DNA of 64,000 nucleotides from Acanthochlamys bracteata (Eukaryota > Streptophyta > Magnoliopsida > Pandanales > Velloziaceae). Under the pieces are notes generated by a model. The model was not told the origin of the DNA. It worked only from the letters and a program-made list of their open reading frames with translations, and did no database searches. Positions 37,857 to 47,370 of this stretch are shown here, one piece after another. The position numbers and the translations under genes were made by a program. The stretch is taken from NCBI GenBank assembly GCA_019914995.1, contig CM034127.1:11780001-11844000 (forward strand), written 5' to 3'. How positions within the stretch are numbered: position 1 is the stretch's first letter; the number at the start of each line of letters is the position of its first letter.

Positions 37857-39363
37857 TCACTTTTCTCCAGTTTTCTTCTTCAGCATAGCAATAAAAGCAT
37901 CTCTTTCTTCATCTGTCATACCTTGTGTAGAGCAATCACCTACTCCCCATTCCGCTCCTCGCAGACAGTACTTATCTTGGATTGCTGTCTTGTTCCTGAC
38001 AAAAAACTTGAGAGATTTCTGTTATTTTCTGGATTGAGAAATTTGAATACTTCACGCCAGTTAGAAATTAGAATGAAAGAGCAAAAGCCAGAACTAAGAT
38101 TAGCTTAGCATAGCTTGAGGATTTTCCTACATATTAGAATGAGAGAATGAAAATAATATGTTAGCTGTATATCCTTATCTAGGATCAAATCAAGCAACGT
38201 AGTTAGCATTTGAAAAGTATCTAAAAGTCTATAATGATATACTATAGTCTTTGAAATTCCTTAGCAACAGAGTAGTGCATATCACACTGTTCTATTTAAA
38301 GCGAAAATTTGAAGTTTTATTTACTGTTTATACTACCACACTTGTTCTGCCAACATAATAAGCTACGTTCATGATTGTTTAATCTAGATTGCTTTTTCAT
38401 ATAAGAAAGGCATAAGGTTTTCGAAAGCAACCATGTACTGGTAAAAGAATTCTTGTAGCTATGAGTACCTCTCCTTGTTTGCTTTCGATTTCTCCAAGAG
38501 CTCCTTGAGTACCTGAGATGATTTGAATCTTGAGTCGAACTCAGCATACTTCTTCTGATTTTCCGCTTCAAAAGACAACAAATCCAAATTCATCAACATT
38601 ACCAACCGTGGAGAAAAATCTTGCAGAATCACTGAAACAAAATCGAAATTCATCAACATTACCATTCCACTTTGATAGGAAATCAAACTGAGGTAGCTGA
38701 GGACCGGGCACCGACTCCAGACCCGGGGAGCCTGAAAGGATCCCAGCATTCCCTGCACCAACCCAAAACATAAACATTCAGATTAACAAAAGAACGAGTA
38801 GCAAAAAACTCAACCTTGAATCGTGACACATGCTAAAAGACTACTGCCATAGTTCAGCAACATTCTTATTATAGGCAAAAACATGGTCTCCAACCAATAA
38901 GACATAAACGCAAACAATAAGTAAACAAAACGCTCAAACAAGAACACAATCAAGCAGACGATTTGGAGCAGGGAAGCTGTCAGTGGTGAACACAGATGGT
39001 GGGCATCAAAAGATCTTACATACTGGAAATTGACTCTTATTATTACTTATCAAAATTATGCACTAATTTCCCACAAGATGAAGTTACCACAAACGGCTAA
39101 ATCTTATCCAACCAGAAGCAGATAACCAAGAGACAGTATTATAGAAGAAACTTGATACCTGGATTAGACCATAGGAGAATACACACAGAGACAGCAAGAG
39201 GGACTGATTTATGTAGAAGATTAGAAAATCCTGAACAAGAATTTGCGTTGCTCTCTTTACATAGACTTGCTACGCTCTTCTTTGGATTTCTTGAACTCTG
39301 TTGGGAACCTTTCATAATGGAAGCAGGAAAGGGAGAAGAGAAGGAGAGTGAAGAGGAGAACAT
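37857..39363 (-). CDS. PsaN-domain thylakoid protein (At1g49975-like)
   Basis: Four exons join in phase: 39363-39159, 38752-38663, 38565-38469 and 37995-37857, giving 176 residues. Residues 1-70 are Ser-rich and basic and include a hydrophobic run (VPLAVSVCILLWS), as in a bipartite transit peptide for the thylakoid lumen. The mature part has LPQFDFLSKWNAENQKKYAE, LLEKSKANKERNK and IQDKYCLRGAEWGVGDCS, and ends AMLKKKTGEK. The LLEKSKANKE segment and the Cys-containing end resemble photosystem I subunit N (YLERSKTNKE), and Arabidopsis At1g49975 carries the same domain as I recall. The probable location is the lumen side of photosystem I or a related complex. It lacks most of the second half of true PsaN, so it is a relative, not PSAN itself. 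Intron 2 holds a duplicated donor (see findings). Confidence 0.75.
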
Positions 39364-39834
39364 GGTGATTTGTTGTTGGCAACTTCTCCTCCTCCTCTTC
39401 TCAGAGAATTAAAACCCAAAAAATCCAATCTTTGATAAGTAGTTCCCTTTTCAGATCTCAATCTTTTTTTTTCTTTTCGGTTTTTATGGCAGAAAAATCT
39501 TATCTTTGATGGAGATATGGTGAGTCACAATGCTCTACAGAGTTCACCACAAAGACTAGTAGTAGACTTGTACCAACCCAGGTAAAATAGTTATACACCC
39601 TTTTTATAGTGAACGACAAAAGAAAGAAATAACTAAAGATAATTGTTCTGAACAAGATAACGTTTTGCATATGACGGTAGAAAATCAGAGCAGCAGAAAC
39701 TACAAGTTAAAACCTGAAAAATAATAAATCTGATTCCCATACGACGGTGCCGCAATGCCGAAATGCTGGCGTTAGTCAAGGCTGATTCCCAGATAGCCTA
39801 TTTTTTTACTGAAGAAAGAGTTGGTGTTTACAAG
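39364..39834 (-). promoter_or_regulatory. Upstream region of the PsaN-like gene
   Basis: AT-rich sequence, probably promoter and leader. GATAAG-type words (CTTATC and GATAA near 39434, 39499 and 39655) are the kind of light-response element often found here, but they are short and common. Confidence 0.3.
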
Positions 39835-40558
39835 GATCTGCATCTCTTCTCTCGGTTATATTCTTAGAAATGTCCTACAATATTGCAGCAACACGATGCG
39901 ATTTTCTTTCCTCTCTGTAGAAGATTTTGGATTGCTCAATAATTTCTCACTTGAGAAGCAAAAGCTTAATAACAGTATTGTCTTGCTATCGACTGAGAAT
40001 CACATCCAACAGATTGTTCATTATTTATTGTTTCTTTTTAAACGTTTTCTTGATTGTTCAGCATTTCGTTCTGGAAAGAAAATACAAGATTATTCGATGC
40101 CTCTCTTTATTTATAGACTCCCATCTACTAGAGTCCTTCCAAACTACTAACTACCTTCTTCTAGAGTCCTACTAACAAAGAATTCCTAGTTAGCATGGAG
40201 ACTATCAGCTAAATTTCCATGTATGGTAGAGTCTTGCTAGGACTCTAGCAATCCTTGCACCTAAACGCAAGGGCGCATCCCAGTCTCAATGCGTCTGCAT
40301 CTCCTTCCTCGTCCATACTCATTTGAGAACGAGCAAGGACGAGGAAGGACATGCAGGTGCATCGAGACCGGGCAGCGCCTTTGCGTTGGGTGCAAGGATT
40401 GCTAGAGTCCTAGCAAGACTGGAATCCTTTGTTAGTAGAACTCTAGCAATTCTTTCACCCGACGACAAAGGCGCAGCCTAGTCTTGATGTGCGTGCATCT
40501 CCTTACTCGTCCATGCTCATTCTCAGACGTGCATTTGCTCCCTGCATCCGTGACAACA
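39835..40558. mobile_element. Possible solo LTR
   Basis: The segment runs from TGTTTACAAGG to CCGTGACAACA, so it has TG and CA ends. It contains a TATA-like TTTATTTATAG near 40108, as in plant LTR promoters, followed by a GC-richer part with the hairpin. Against this, no 5-bp target duplication, primer-binding site or retrotransposon coding sequence was found. The ends also extend as AGTTGG/CCAATT inverted repeats, so a DNA element is an alternative. Confidence 0.35.
40231..40420. repeat. Near-perfect 190-bp hairpin (inverted repeat)
   Basis: Two arms of about 84 bases pair around a loop of some 23 bases. The outer 30 bases of the arms (GTCTTGCTAGGACTCTAGCA then ATCCTTGCAC and their complement) pair without mismatch, and the inner part (CCTTCCTCGTCC with GACGAGGAAGG) pairs with few. 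A third, degenerate copy of the left arm follows at about 40441-40530 (CTCTAGCAATTCTTTCACC, GGCGCAGCCTAGTCT). A transcript through it would fold into a long stem. Confidence 0.9.
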
Positions 40559-41174
40559 TCCAATTAGGCCAGTTAATTTATAGCAGTTGTTAGTAAATTT
40601 TCTCAAAAGTGTAAAAACGCTAAAAGGAAAAGCTAGGAAATGGGAAAACTTATACCTTTAGCAATGGTTTTGCTACAGCTGCTGTTGATTGATGGACTTG
40701 CAAAAGCAGATACTGCAGTGAATCTAATGAACATTTCTCGCAGAGCGAAACATGGCCACTGGATGGGGTGACCTGAGAACACAGATACATACATACATAT
40801 GCAAATGTATGCACCTGTGTTCTCAGAACAATCCCTTTCAGTTTTGAAACCTCTGTTGCTGGTTTTTGCTTTCTTTTTGTTGAGAGAATGAACCCCTGTG
40901 TTTATTATATACAAAGTCTATGCTGTGAACTTGTAAAAAGAGTGTCGTCACAATGTTGACATACTGGCAACATCAACATTTCATAACAGGATATTAGCAT
41001 TTGATTATATTTGAAAATGAGTTGAAACCTGAAAGTAAGTTTTAATTAAAAAAAATGAGTCCAGAGTCCAGACCATTTCATTCATCAAGATCAGTAGTGG
41101 GACATGAATTGGTTCCTATAAATATATGTTGGAGGGAAAACATATAGATTGAATTTGAATTGAACGAAACAGCT
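40559..41174 (+). promoter_or_regulatory. Promoter region of the DYW PPR gene with TATA box
   Basis: TATAAATATA at 41117-41126 lies about 50 bases before the ATG at 41175. Upstream there is a short inverted pair (TGAGAACACAG at 40771 and CTGTGTTCTCA at 40815). No coding frame is supported; the 93-codon minus-strand frame at 40633-40914 has no family likeness. Confidence 0.5.
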
Positions 41175-42851
41175 ATGCCGAATCTTTCAGGAAAATTTTC
41201 CCAACTCCTCTCCCATATTTCTTCTTCCATCAATCTTTGCCTTTCTTCTTCTTGTTCAATTCAATCCAACAACAGCTCAGTCTCTCTTCTCTTCTCTCAA
41301 ATCCAACCTTTGCTTGATCTTGAACTCTGCAACTCCCTCATCAAATCATTCACTCGCTCAAACCAACACCTTCCCTCACTCATTGTCTTCACCCAGATGC
41401 CGAAACTCGGTATTTTGCCTGATCTCTTTACCCTTCCCCCTGTTATTAAGTCTGCCTCTCAGGTTTGGTTCCCAAGACTTGGGATTTCCATTCATGGGTG
41501 TGCTACCAAGCTGGGTTTTGAGTCTGATGTGTTCACCAACACTGCACTTGTGCATATGTATTGTAGTTTTACGTGCGTAAGCGATGCACGGAAGCTTTTC
41601 GATGAAATGCCAGAGAGGAATTCAGTTTCTTGGAATGCGATGATTACTGGGTACGTGCATAATAGGTTGTTTAAGGAGGCTCATGAGTTGTTTTTTCAAA
41701 TGCAGACGTCTGGAATTGAGATGGGTGAGGTGACCATGGTTACTGCGCTATCCGCTTGTGCTCATTTGGGTGCTCTGAGTCTGGGAGTGTGGATTCATAA
41801 TTATGTCAAGGAAAACAGGCTGAGGATGAACGTTTTTGTCGGAACAGCTCTAATAGATATGTATATGAAGTGTGGAGCTGTTGATGAGGCTATCAATGCC
41901 TTTCATTTCATGAGAATGAAAAATGTCTTCACTTGGAATGCATTGATTTCTGGGTTTGCTATGAATGGGAGAGGAGAAGCAGCAGTTGAGGCTTATCGAG
42001 CTATGGAGAAAGAGAATATCAAGCCCGATTCGGTTACATTCCTTGGTGTTCTATGTGCTTGTTGCCACCAGGGACTCATTGAGGAAGGTAAACAGTTTTT
42101 CTTTGCCATGGAAAACAAGTTCATGTTGTCTCCGAAAATTGAACACTATAGTTGTATGGTGGATCTTCTTGGCCGAGCTGGGTCCCTAGATGAAGCTCAT
42201 GAGCTCATTCAGACAATGCCAATAAAACCTGATGCTGCAGTGTGGAGGTCCTTGCTGGCTGCTTGTAGGGTACATGGGCATACAAGGTTAGGTGAGCTTG
42301 CAATCAGATCCCTACTTGAGTTGGAGCCAGATAATGGGGACAACTACATATTGCTCTCAAATATATTAGTTCGAGAAGGGAGATGGGAGGAGGTGGGAAA
42401 GGTAAGGCAGCTTATGAGTCGAAGAGGGATTCATAAGGTCCCAGGATGTAGTTCTATTGAAATCAACAATGCCATCCATGAATTTGTGGTCACGAGCAGG
42501 TCTGAGAGAACAGGTTTAGATGATATATTTATAAAACTGGAGGACATGGACAGAGAATTAAAAGCAGCCGGTTATATTGTAGATACTGAGTTGGTCTCTT
42601 ATGATGTTCAGGAAGAAGAGAAAGAGAGCTCGTTGATGTACCATAGTGAGAAACTTGCTCTCGCCTTTGGCCTACTGAGAGCTTCTCCTCATTCAACAAT
42701 AAGGATAGTGAAGAATTTAAGAGTTTGCAAGGATTGCCATTCTTATCTCAAGCTTGTTTCAAAGGTTTATAACAGAGAAATTGTTGTTAGAGACAGAAAC
42801 AGGTTCCACCATTTTCTTGAAGGTGCTTGTTCATGTCGAGATTATTGGTGA
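41175..42851 (+). CDS. PPR protein, PLS class with complete E, E+ and DYW domains
   Basis: 558 codons without introns. PPR motifs run from about residue 50 to 340 (VSWNAMITGYVHNRLFKEA, FTWNALISGFAMNGRGEAA, PDSVTFLGVLCACCHQGLIE). The E region follows (AAVWRSLLAACRVHGHTRLG, LLSNILVREGRWEEVGKVR) with the PG box (HKVPGCSSIEI). The DYW deaminase domain then has the zinc and catalytic residues HSEKLALAFG (HxE) and CKDCHSYLK (CxxC), and ends CSCRDYW. All deaminase residues are present, so it can be expected to edit C to U in plastid or mitochondrial RNA itself; the target is unknown. I start at MPNLSGKF: the frame extends five codons further only to a TTG, and a TATA box lies 50 bases upstream of this ATG. 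I could not name the Arabidopsis ortholog with confidence. Confidence 0.9.
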   Translation: MPNLSGKFSQLLSHISSSINLCLSSSCSIQSNNSSVSLLFSQIQPLLDLELCNSLIKSFTRSNQHLPSLIVFTQMPKLGILPDLFTLPPVIKSASQVWFPRLGISIHGCATKLGFESDVFTNTALVHMYCSFTCVSDARKLFDEMPERNSVSWNAMITGYVHNRLFKEAHELFFQMQTSGIEMGEVTMVTALSACAHLGALSLGVWIHNYVKENRLRMNVFVGTALIDMYMKCGAVDEAINAFHFMRMKNVFTWNALISGFAMNGRGEAAVEAYRAMEKENIKPDSVTFLGVLCACCHQGLIEEGKQFFFAMENKFMLSPKIEHYSCMVDLLGRAGSLDEAHELIQTMPIKPDAAVWRSLLAACRVHGHTRLGELAIRSLLELEPDNGDNYILLSNILVREGRWEEVGKVRQLMSRRGIHKVPGCSSIEINNAIHEFVVTSRSERTGLDDIFIKLEDMDRELKAAGYIVDTELVSYDVQEEEKESSLMYHSEKLALAFGLLRASPHSTIRIVKNLRVCKDCHSYLKLVSKVYNREIVVRDRNRFHHFLEGACSCRDYW

Positions 42852-42914
42852 TACTAATGAATTGCATTAGTTCATGCAATGTTCACTGCACCAAATTGTG
42901 GACTGCCTAATACA

Positions 42915-42920
42915 AATAAA
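42915..42920 (+). terminator. Polyadenylation signal of the DYW PPR gene
   Basis: AATAAA lies about 65 bases after the stop codon at 42851, a usual plant near-upstream position. Confidence 0.45.
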
Positions 42921-43157
42921 GGCTGCTTCTTTTCCAAGAATCATCTCAACAAGAAGTCAACTTCACCTTACACCAACAAAGTCCACACACGGATTCCACG
43001 CTGTTAAGGTAGGTAGTTGCTTTGCTCATGCCTTCCACTATTAGACATTAAAAGACGAGATCAACTCATCCATCTCTCTCTCCATTCGTTCCATCTAATA
43101 TTTGCATTTATTTCATATTTGCTCCTTTTCTCCTAGATAAAAGTTTTCTGCAGAACC

Positions 43158-43613
43158 ATGGAAAACTATCAGGCAGAAGGTGACAACAACAACAACAACA
43201 ACAACAACCATAGCACTGATGCTCATAAACCTCACCAGCGCCACCAGACTTCAACAGCAGATCTTCTCAATGATGCAAAGATGGTTGCAGATGCTGCAAG
43301 ATCTGTGTTGCGGCACGAGACTAACAAGATAGACAGAGCCCGTGTTGCAGGTGCTGCCGGTGAGCTGCTTTCTGCTGCATCTCAATATGGCAAGTTTGAG
43401 GAGAAGAGTTTCGGCAAATACGTTGAGAAAGCAGAAGGGTATCTTCATGAGTACAGCTACTCTCAAACAACAACTGTCCATGCGAAACCAGATAATGGTC
43501 ACTCTACTGCTGCCCAAACTTCTTCTGGTCATTCTCCTGGTAGCAACGGTAGCCCTGAAGGTGGTATTGGTGATTACATGAAACTTGCTGAAGGCTTCTT
43601 GAAGAAACACTGA
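43158..43613 (+). CDS. Nodulin-related protein 1 type, copy a of three
   Basis: A single exon of 151 codons. After an Asn/His-rich start with a CAA microsatellite (eight Asn in a row), the conserved core covers residues 33-95: STADLLNDAKMVADAARSVL, ETNKIDRARVAGAAGELLSA, YGKFEEKSFGKYVEKAEGYL. It ends in a Gly/Ser-rich part and GIGDYMKLAEGFLKKH. Arabidopsis NRP1 (At2g03440) has the same order. NRP1-type proteins are small, soluble and stress-responsive, and are reported to affect thermotolerance and ABA level; the biochemical role is not settled. It heads a tandem array with the next two genes, all on the plus strand and all intronless. Confidence 0.85.
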   Translation: MENYQAEGDNNNNNNNNHSTDAHKPHQRHQTSTADLLNDAKMVADAARSVLRHETNKIDRARVAGAAGELLSAASQYGKFEEKSFGKYVEKAEGYLHEYSYSQTTTVHAKPDNGHSTAAQTSSGHSPGSNGSPEGGIGDYMKLAEGFLKKH

Positions 43614-43908
43614 ATTGGTCAAAGTCATATAGGCTTCAGTCTTTTCTTCCAGTTGTTTGTTGTTTGTCTATATATGTACGAGTCTGTATTTGTGGCACTT
43701 GTCTTTTATCAGAAATAACTTTTTTCTATCAAAAAGCGTATGCTATGTCTGTTTCATTACTGATCAATTGTTTTTGTTAAAGCTTTTGCTTGCGTCTGTT
43801 GCTTAATGTCCATTTACATTACAGAACTTATTAGATAGCCTTCTGTGAAAAGGAAAACGAAACAAACCGCTAGCCAACAATTTCTTTCAACCACAAGCAG
43901 GAAAAGGT

Positions 43909-43915
43909 TATAAAA
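43909..43915 (+). promoter_or_regulatory. TATA box of NRP copy b
   Basis: TATAAAA lies 224 bases upstream of the ATG at 44139, within the short spacer between array members, so copy b appears to have its own promoter. Confidence 0.45.
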
Positions 43916-44138
43916 TCCACCACTTTCCCTAATTGATACGCACTTCATTGGCTTTGATCCATACAAAAATTGATCAAGCATGAGATGTTTGATGTTTGTA
44001 TAAGATTTTGATTAAAACCAACGAAGACATCACAACCACCACAAGTTCTTGTTCTCGAGCATCTATCAATTCCCACCTTCTTCATTTGCTTGGTGTAAGA
44101 TCCACGCAAGTAACTCAAAATCTATCTAAGCTTCAACC

Positions 44139-44819
44139 ATGGATTATGATCGCCGAGATGAAGATTACTCCTACAAGAACAGCAGCAATACTGATGATAC
44201 GAGCTCTTATGACAACCAGCAGCCTTCTTCATATGGCAACAACAATAAGAGTGGCAGGAACACCGATGACATGATCTCTTACGGCAACCAGCCTTCTTCA
44301 TATGAAAGCAAGAATGGCAGGAACACCGTTGACATGGACCAATCTCAATATGGCAACAAGATTGGCGGCAGCAATGAAGACACCAACTCTTATGACAACC
44401 CTCAACCTTCATCTTATGGCAACAAGAGCAGCAGCAACACTGAAGACCGAAAGCCTAACTACCAGAAGCAGCAGCAGGATTTATCAACTGGTCTTCTGGA
44501 TGCTGGCAGAACAGTGGTTGAAGCTGCACAAGATTATTACAAGGGAGAAGGAGGTAAGGTAGACAAAGCCAAGGTCGCAGGTGCTGCAAGTGAAATACTC
44601 GAAGCTGCAGAGAAGTATGGTAAGTTAGATGAGAACCAGGGCTTTGGTAAGTATGTTGATCAGGCAGAGAACTACCTCAATCAGTATGGATCTTCTGGCA
44701 ATCCTAACAACTCCGGCGCAAACCAAAAACCTGCCGATGATAAGTTAAGTGGAGATGCTTCTTCTGGGGGTGGAGGATTTGGAGATGCCATGAAGTTTGC
44801 TCAAAGCTTCATGAAGTAA
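44139..44819 (+). CDS. Nodulin-related protein type, copy b, with repetitive N-terminal extension
   Basis: A single exon of 226 codons, longest of the three. Residues 1-112 are an extension built from imperfect repeats of the pattern N-T-D/E-D, S-Y-D/G-N, Q-P-S-S-Y-G-N-K (for example TSSYDNQQPSSYGNNNKSGR and TNSYDNPQPSSYGNKSSSN). Residues 113-185 are the conserved core: STGLLDAGRTVVEAAQDYYK, KVDKAKVAGAASEILEAAEK, YGKLDENQGFGKYVDQAENY. It ends GGGFGDAMKFAQSFMK. The extension is hydrophilic and probably disordered. It is absent from the neighbouring copies and from Arabidopsis NRP1 as I remember it, so it probably grew by internal repeat expansion. Function as for copy a; stress-related by family, unproven here. 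Confidence 0.85.
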   Translation: MDYDRRDEDYSYKNSSNTDDTSSYDNQQPSSYGNNNKSGRNTDDMISYGNQPSSYESKNGRNTVDMDQSQYGNKIGGSNEDTNSYDNPQPSSYGNKSSSNTEDRKPNYQKQQQDLSTGLLDAGRTVVEAAQDYYKGEGGKVDKAKVAGAASEILEAAEKYGKLDENQGFGKYVDQAENYLNQYGSSGNPNNSGANQKPADDKLSGDASSGGGGFGDAMKFAQSFMK

Positions 44820-45921
44820 CTTCAAGTATTATAAGCAGAGTTGGTCTATTTGCATTCAAGCTAAAGGCTTGTGTTTGAAGTACTTGGTCTGCTATTGATA
44901 ATAATGTCCATGCTACATTTGTATGTCTTTGTGGTTGTTGTATGGATGTATGTTCTCCTCTGTTGCAAAGTTTGTAATCTCATGAATAATTAAGAACTGC
45001 TTCAAATAGTGTTACCTATTTGTGTTCTTTCTTTCCTTCCATCCCTCTACTTTCTTACCTATCTATGGATGGTAATCTTATAGTCCTCTCTTTTGCTATT
45101 GCATGCACTCTGCTTCTTCTCTCCTGTAAAATTTATCTTTCTTTGTTGCATTTCTTTTGAAAAAAGAAAGTTGCCAGTAATGGTGGGAGTCTAAATGCAG
45201 AATAAATGGTGTTTATTATGGAATGGTCCATTGAAAATGCCAACATTCCAAAATCTTATCCCAAAATCTGTCAGCGGCAAAGTAATGACCAACTGACTAA
45301 AATATTTTCTTTATATTTTGTTCAGTAATCTAGTTTAACTCGCTTGTATCCACATCTGTTATCACACTGTTTTCTTTTTCAAAGTAATAATTAAAATACG
45401 TAAAATAAAATTTAAAATAAACTCAAAAATATAAAATTTAATATAAAAGTGCAAATAAAGTTCATAATTATAATTATAAAAATTGGTCGTCTTCAAAATT
45501 TAAAAAAATAAATTTTTTAATTGAAATATGTCATAAGTACTACTCGTATTCTTTCTCTATTTTTAGGTGAAAATTTTTCACGAGAGTAGTATGTTCATAT
45601 GCTGACTCCCGGCAAACGAGTGGTGCAAAATTAAACGCCGTAAAATTGAAGGTTTACGCAAATACTATTAAATTATTCTTCCTCTGTTTGCTAATTATCA
45701 ACCACAAATTTGCAAGTTTTCTTTTCCTGAATTACACTACTGTCCCCCTCCAATAAATAAATAAATATTGTTTTTCTTATCCTTCAACTCTGAACTCATC
45801 ATCAGACATGTGTACTCAATTAAAATAGATCGTATCTCAACCGCCTCAAATTTATTAAGACTTCTTTCCCTTCTCAGTAGACTTAGATCGAGATCTGGAA
45901 TTCCTCTACAATCATTCAACC
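44820..45921. other. Spacer between NRP copies b and c
   Basis: 3' flank of copy b, then AT-rich DNA (45370-45540) without an open frame, then the promoter of copy c. A 72-codon frame at 45768-45986 is out of frame with copy c and not supported. Confidence 0.4.
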
Positions 45922-46428
45922 ATGGATTCCGATTACCGGCAAGAAGAAGAATCACATGCCAACAACAAGAACAACAACAGAGATGATCGTCAAAAGCTTC
46001 ATCATGAGCAGCGCCAAGATCAACAGCCATCATCAGGAGAACTACTTGAAGCTGCAAAGATTGTTGCAGATGCTACAGGAACAGTTCTTCGAGGAGAAAC
46101 GAACAAGTTGGATAAGAAACGCGTTGCAGATGCAGCAGGTGATCTTATTGATGCAGTACAACAGTATGCAAAGTTGGATGAAAACCAAGGTTTAGGCAAG
46201 TATGTTGAGCAGGCTGAGAATTACCTTCATCAGTATAGCTCCTCTTCGTCTTCCAGCTCTACTGCTGCTAGTACTGATCATGCGAAGCATGGCGATAATG
46301 ATAATCAGAATTTTAAGAAAAATGAAAATTCTGGTGCTCACCCGAGCGGTGGTGGTGGTGGTGGATTTGGAGATGTTATGAAGATGGCTCAAAGCTTCAT
46401 GGAAAGCAGGAATGGTAACAAAGAGTAA
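45922..46428 (+). CDS. Nodulin-related protein type, copy c
   Basis: A single exon of 168 codons. The N-terminus is short and Asn/Gln-rich. The core covers residues 35-105: GELLEAAKIVADATGTVLRG, KLDKKRVADAAGDLIDAVQQ, YAKLDENQGLGKYVEQAENY. A Ser-rich run and a poly-Gly stretch follow, ending GGGFGDVMKMAQSFMESRNG. The core shares KLDENQG.GKYV.QAENYL with copy b, so b and c are closer to each other than to a. As the third member of the tandem array it probably arose by local duplication. Confidence 0.85.
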   Translation: MDSDYRQEEESHANNKNNNRDDRQKLHHEQRQDQQPSSGELLEAAKIVADATGTVLRGETNKLDKKRVADAAGDLIDAVQQYAKLDENQGLGKYVEQAENYLHQYSSSSSSSSTAASTDHAKHGDNDNQNFKKNENSGAHPSGGGGGGFGDVMKMAQSFMESRNGNKE

Positions 46429-46712
46429 TTCATTTTTTAATCGAGTTCTATATTGTTCTGCGTTTGTCTTTCGGTTTGATGTATTTGGTATATGTTGTTG
46501 TTCGGTGTGTTGTAAGGTTTGTATTATTTGTGTGATGATCATGTTATCTGTTGTAATCCTCTATTACAATTGTTATCAAGCTTCAGCGTTGGTAAGAAAA
46601 ATTCTGTGTTAAATTGGCATGTTGTTCTTGTGCTTTCTGTTAGATGTTATTCATTTTTATCAATGTCTAATGATCAAGCTGTATATAGCATCGGCTAAAT
46701 AACGTTGCAGTC

Positions 46713-46952
46713 TAAGCGCTTGTTTCAAATGCAGCCAAGTTTTACGAAATTATATTTAGTAAAAATAGAATAAAAAATAGAATTTAATAAAAATAAAAAT
46801 TCAAATAATAATATTAGTATAAAATAATTTTAATAAAAATAAAGTTTAAAGTAAAAATAAAAAAAATTAGATAATAATTAAATACGTAAAATAATTGAAT
46901 TTAAATTTTGAACAGAAGAAATAAAATTCGATACATTTGAATCAAGCCCTAA
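46713..46952. mobile_element. MITE with TAA target duplication
   Basis: The left end GCGCTTGTTTCAAATGCA and the reverse complement of the right end GGGCTTGATTCAAATGTA match closely, and TAA flanks both sides. The interior is AT-rich without a frame. The 3-bp TAA again suggests the PIF/Harbinger group, but the ends differ from the 14688 family. Confidence 0.6.
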
Positions 46953-47370
46953 AATATAGTTGTATCTAGTGGTTTTAGAGAATATCATAATACATTTCGT
47001 CAGTTGCTCTACAAAAAGACTGGATCAATTTACCTCGCACGCTTGCTGTGATTGAGTACAATAATAAGTACAAGTACAGATTGGGCAAAAGCAGTTCTAC
47101 AAGCTGATGCAAATCAACATAATAATTAACCGATGAGCAACAATATACAAAATATTTCTTCAACTGCTTTCATAATTTAATCAAACATCCATATAGGGCG
47201 AAGCCAACTTGCATTGGTACCACCCACCTCGTCTAAAAGATATGTAAGGTCGCAACTTTGTGTTTAGAGACCTCCAAGGTCTTCCAGCAAGATCATATCT
47301 TCACGACTATTGGACAGCATGTACATATCTTGGTGACAATGGTCACAAAGAAGATGGTTCTACTAAGGTC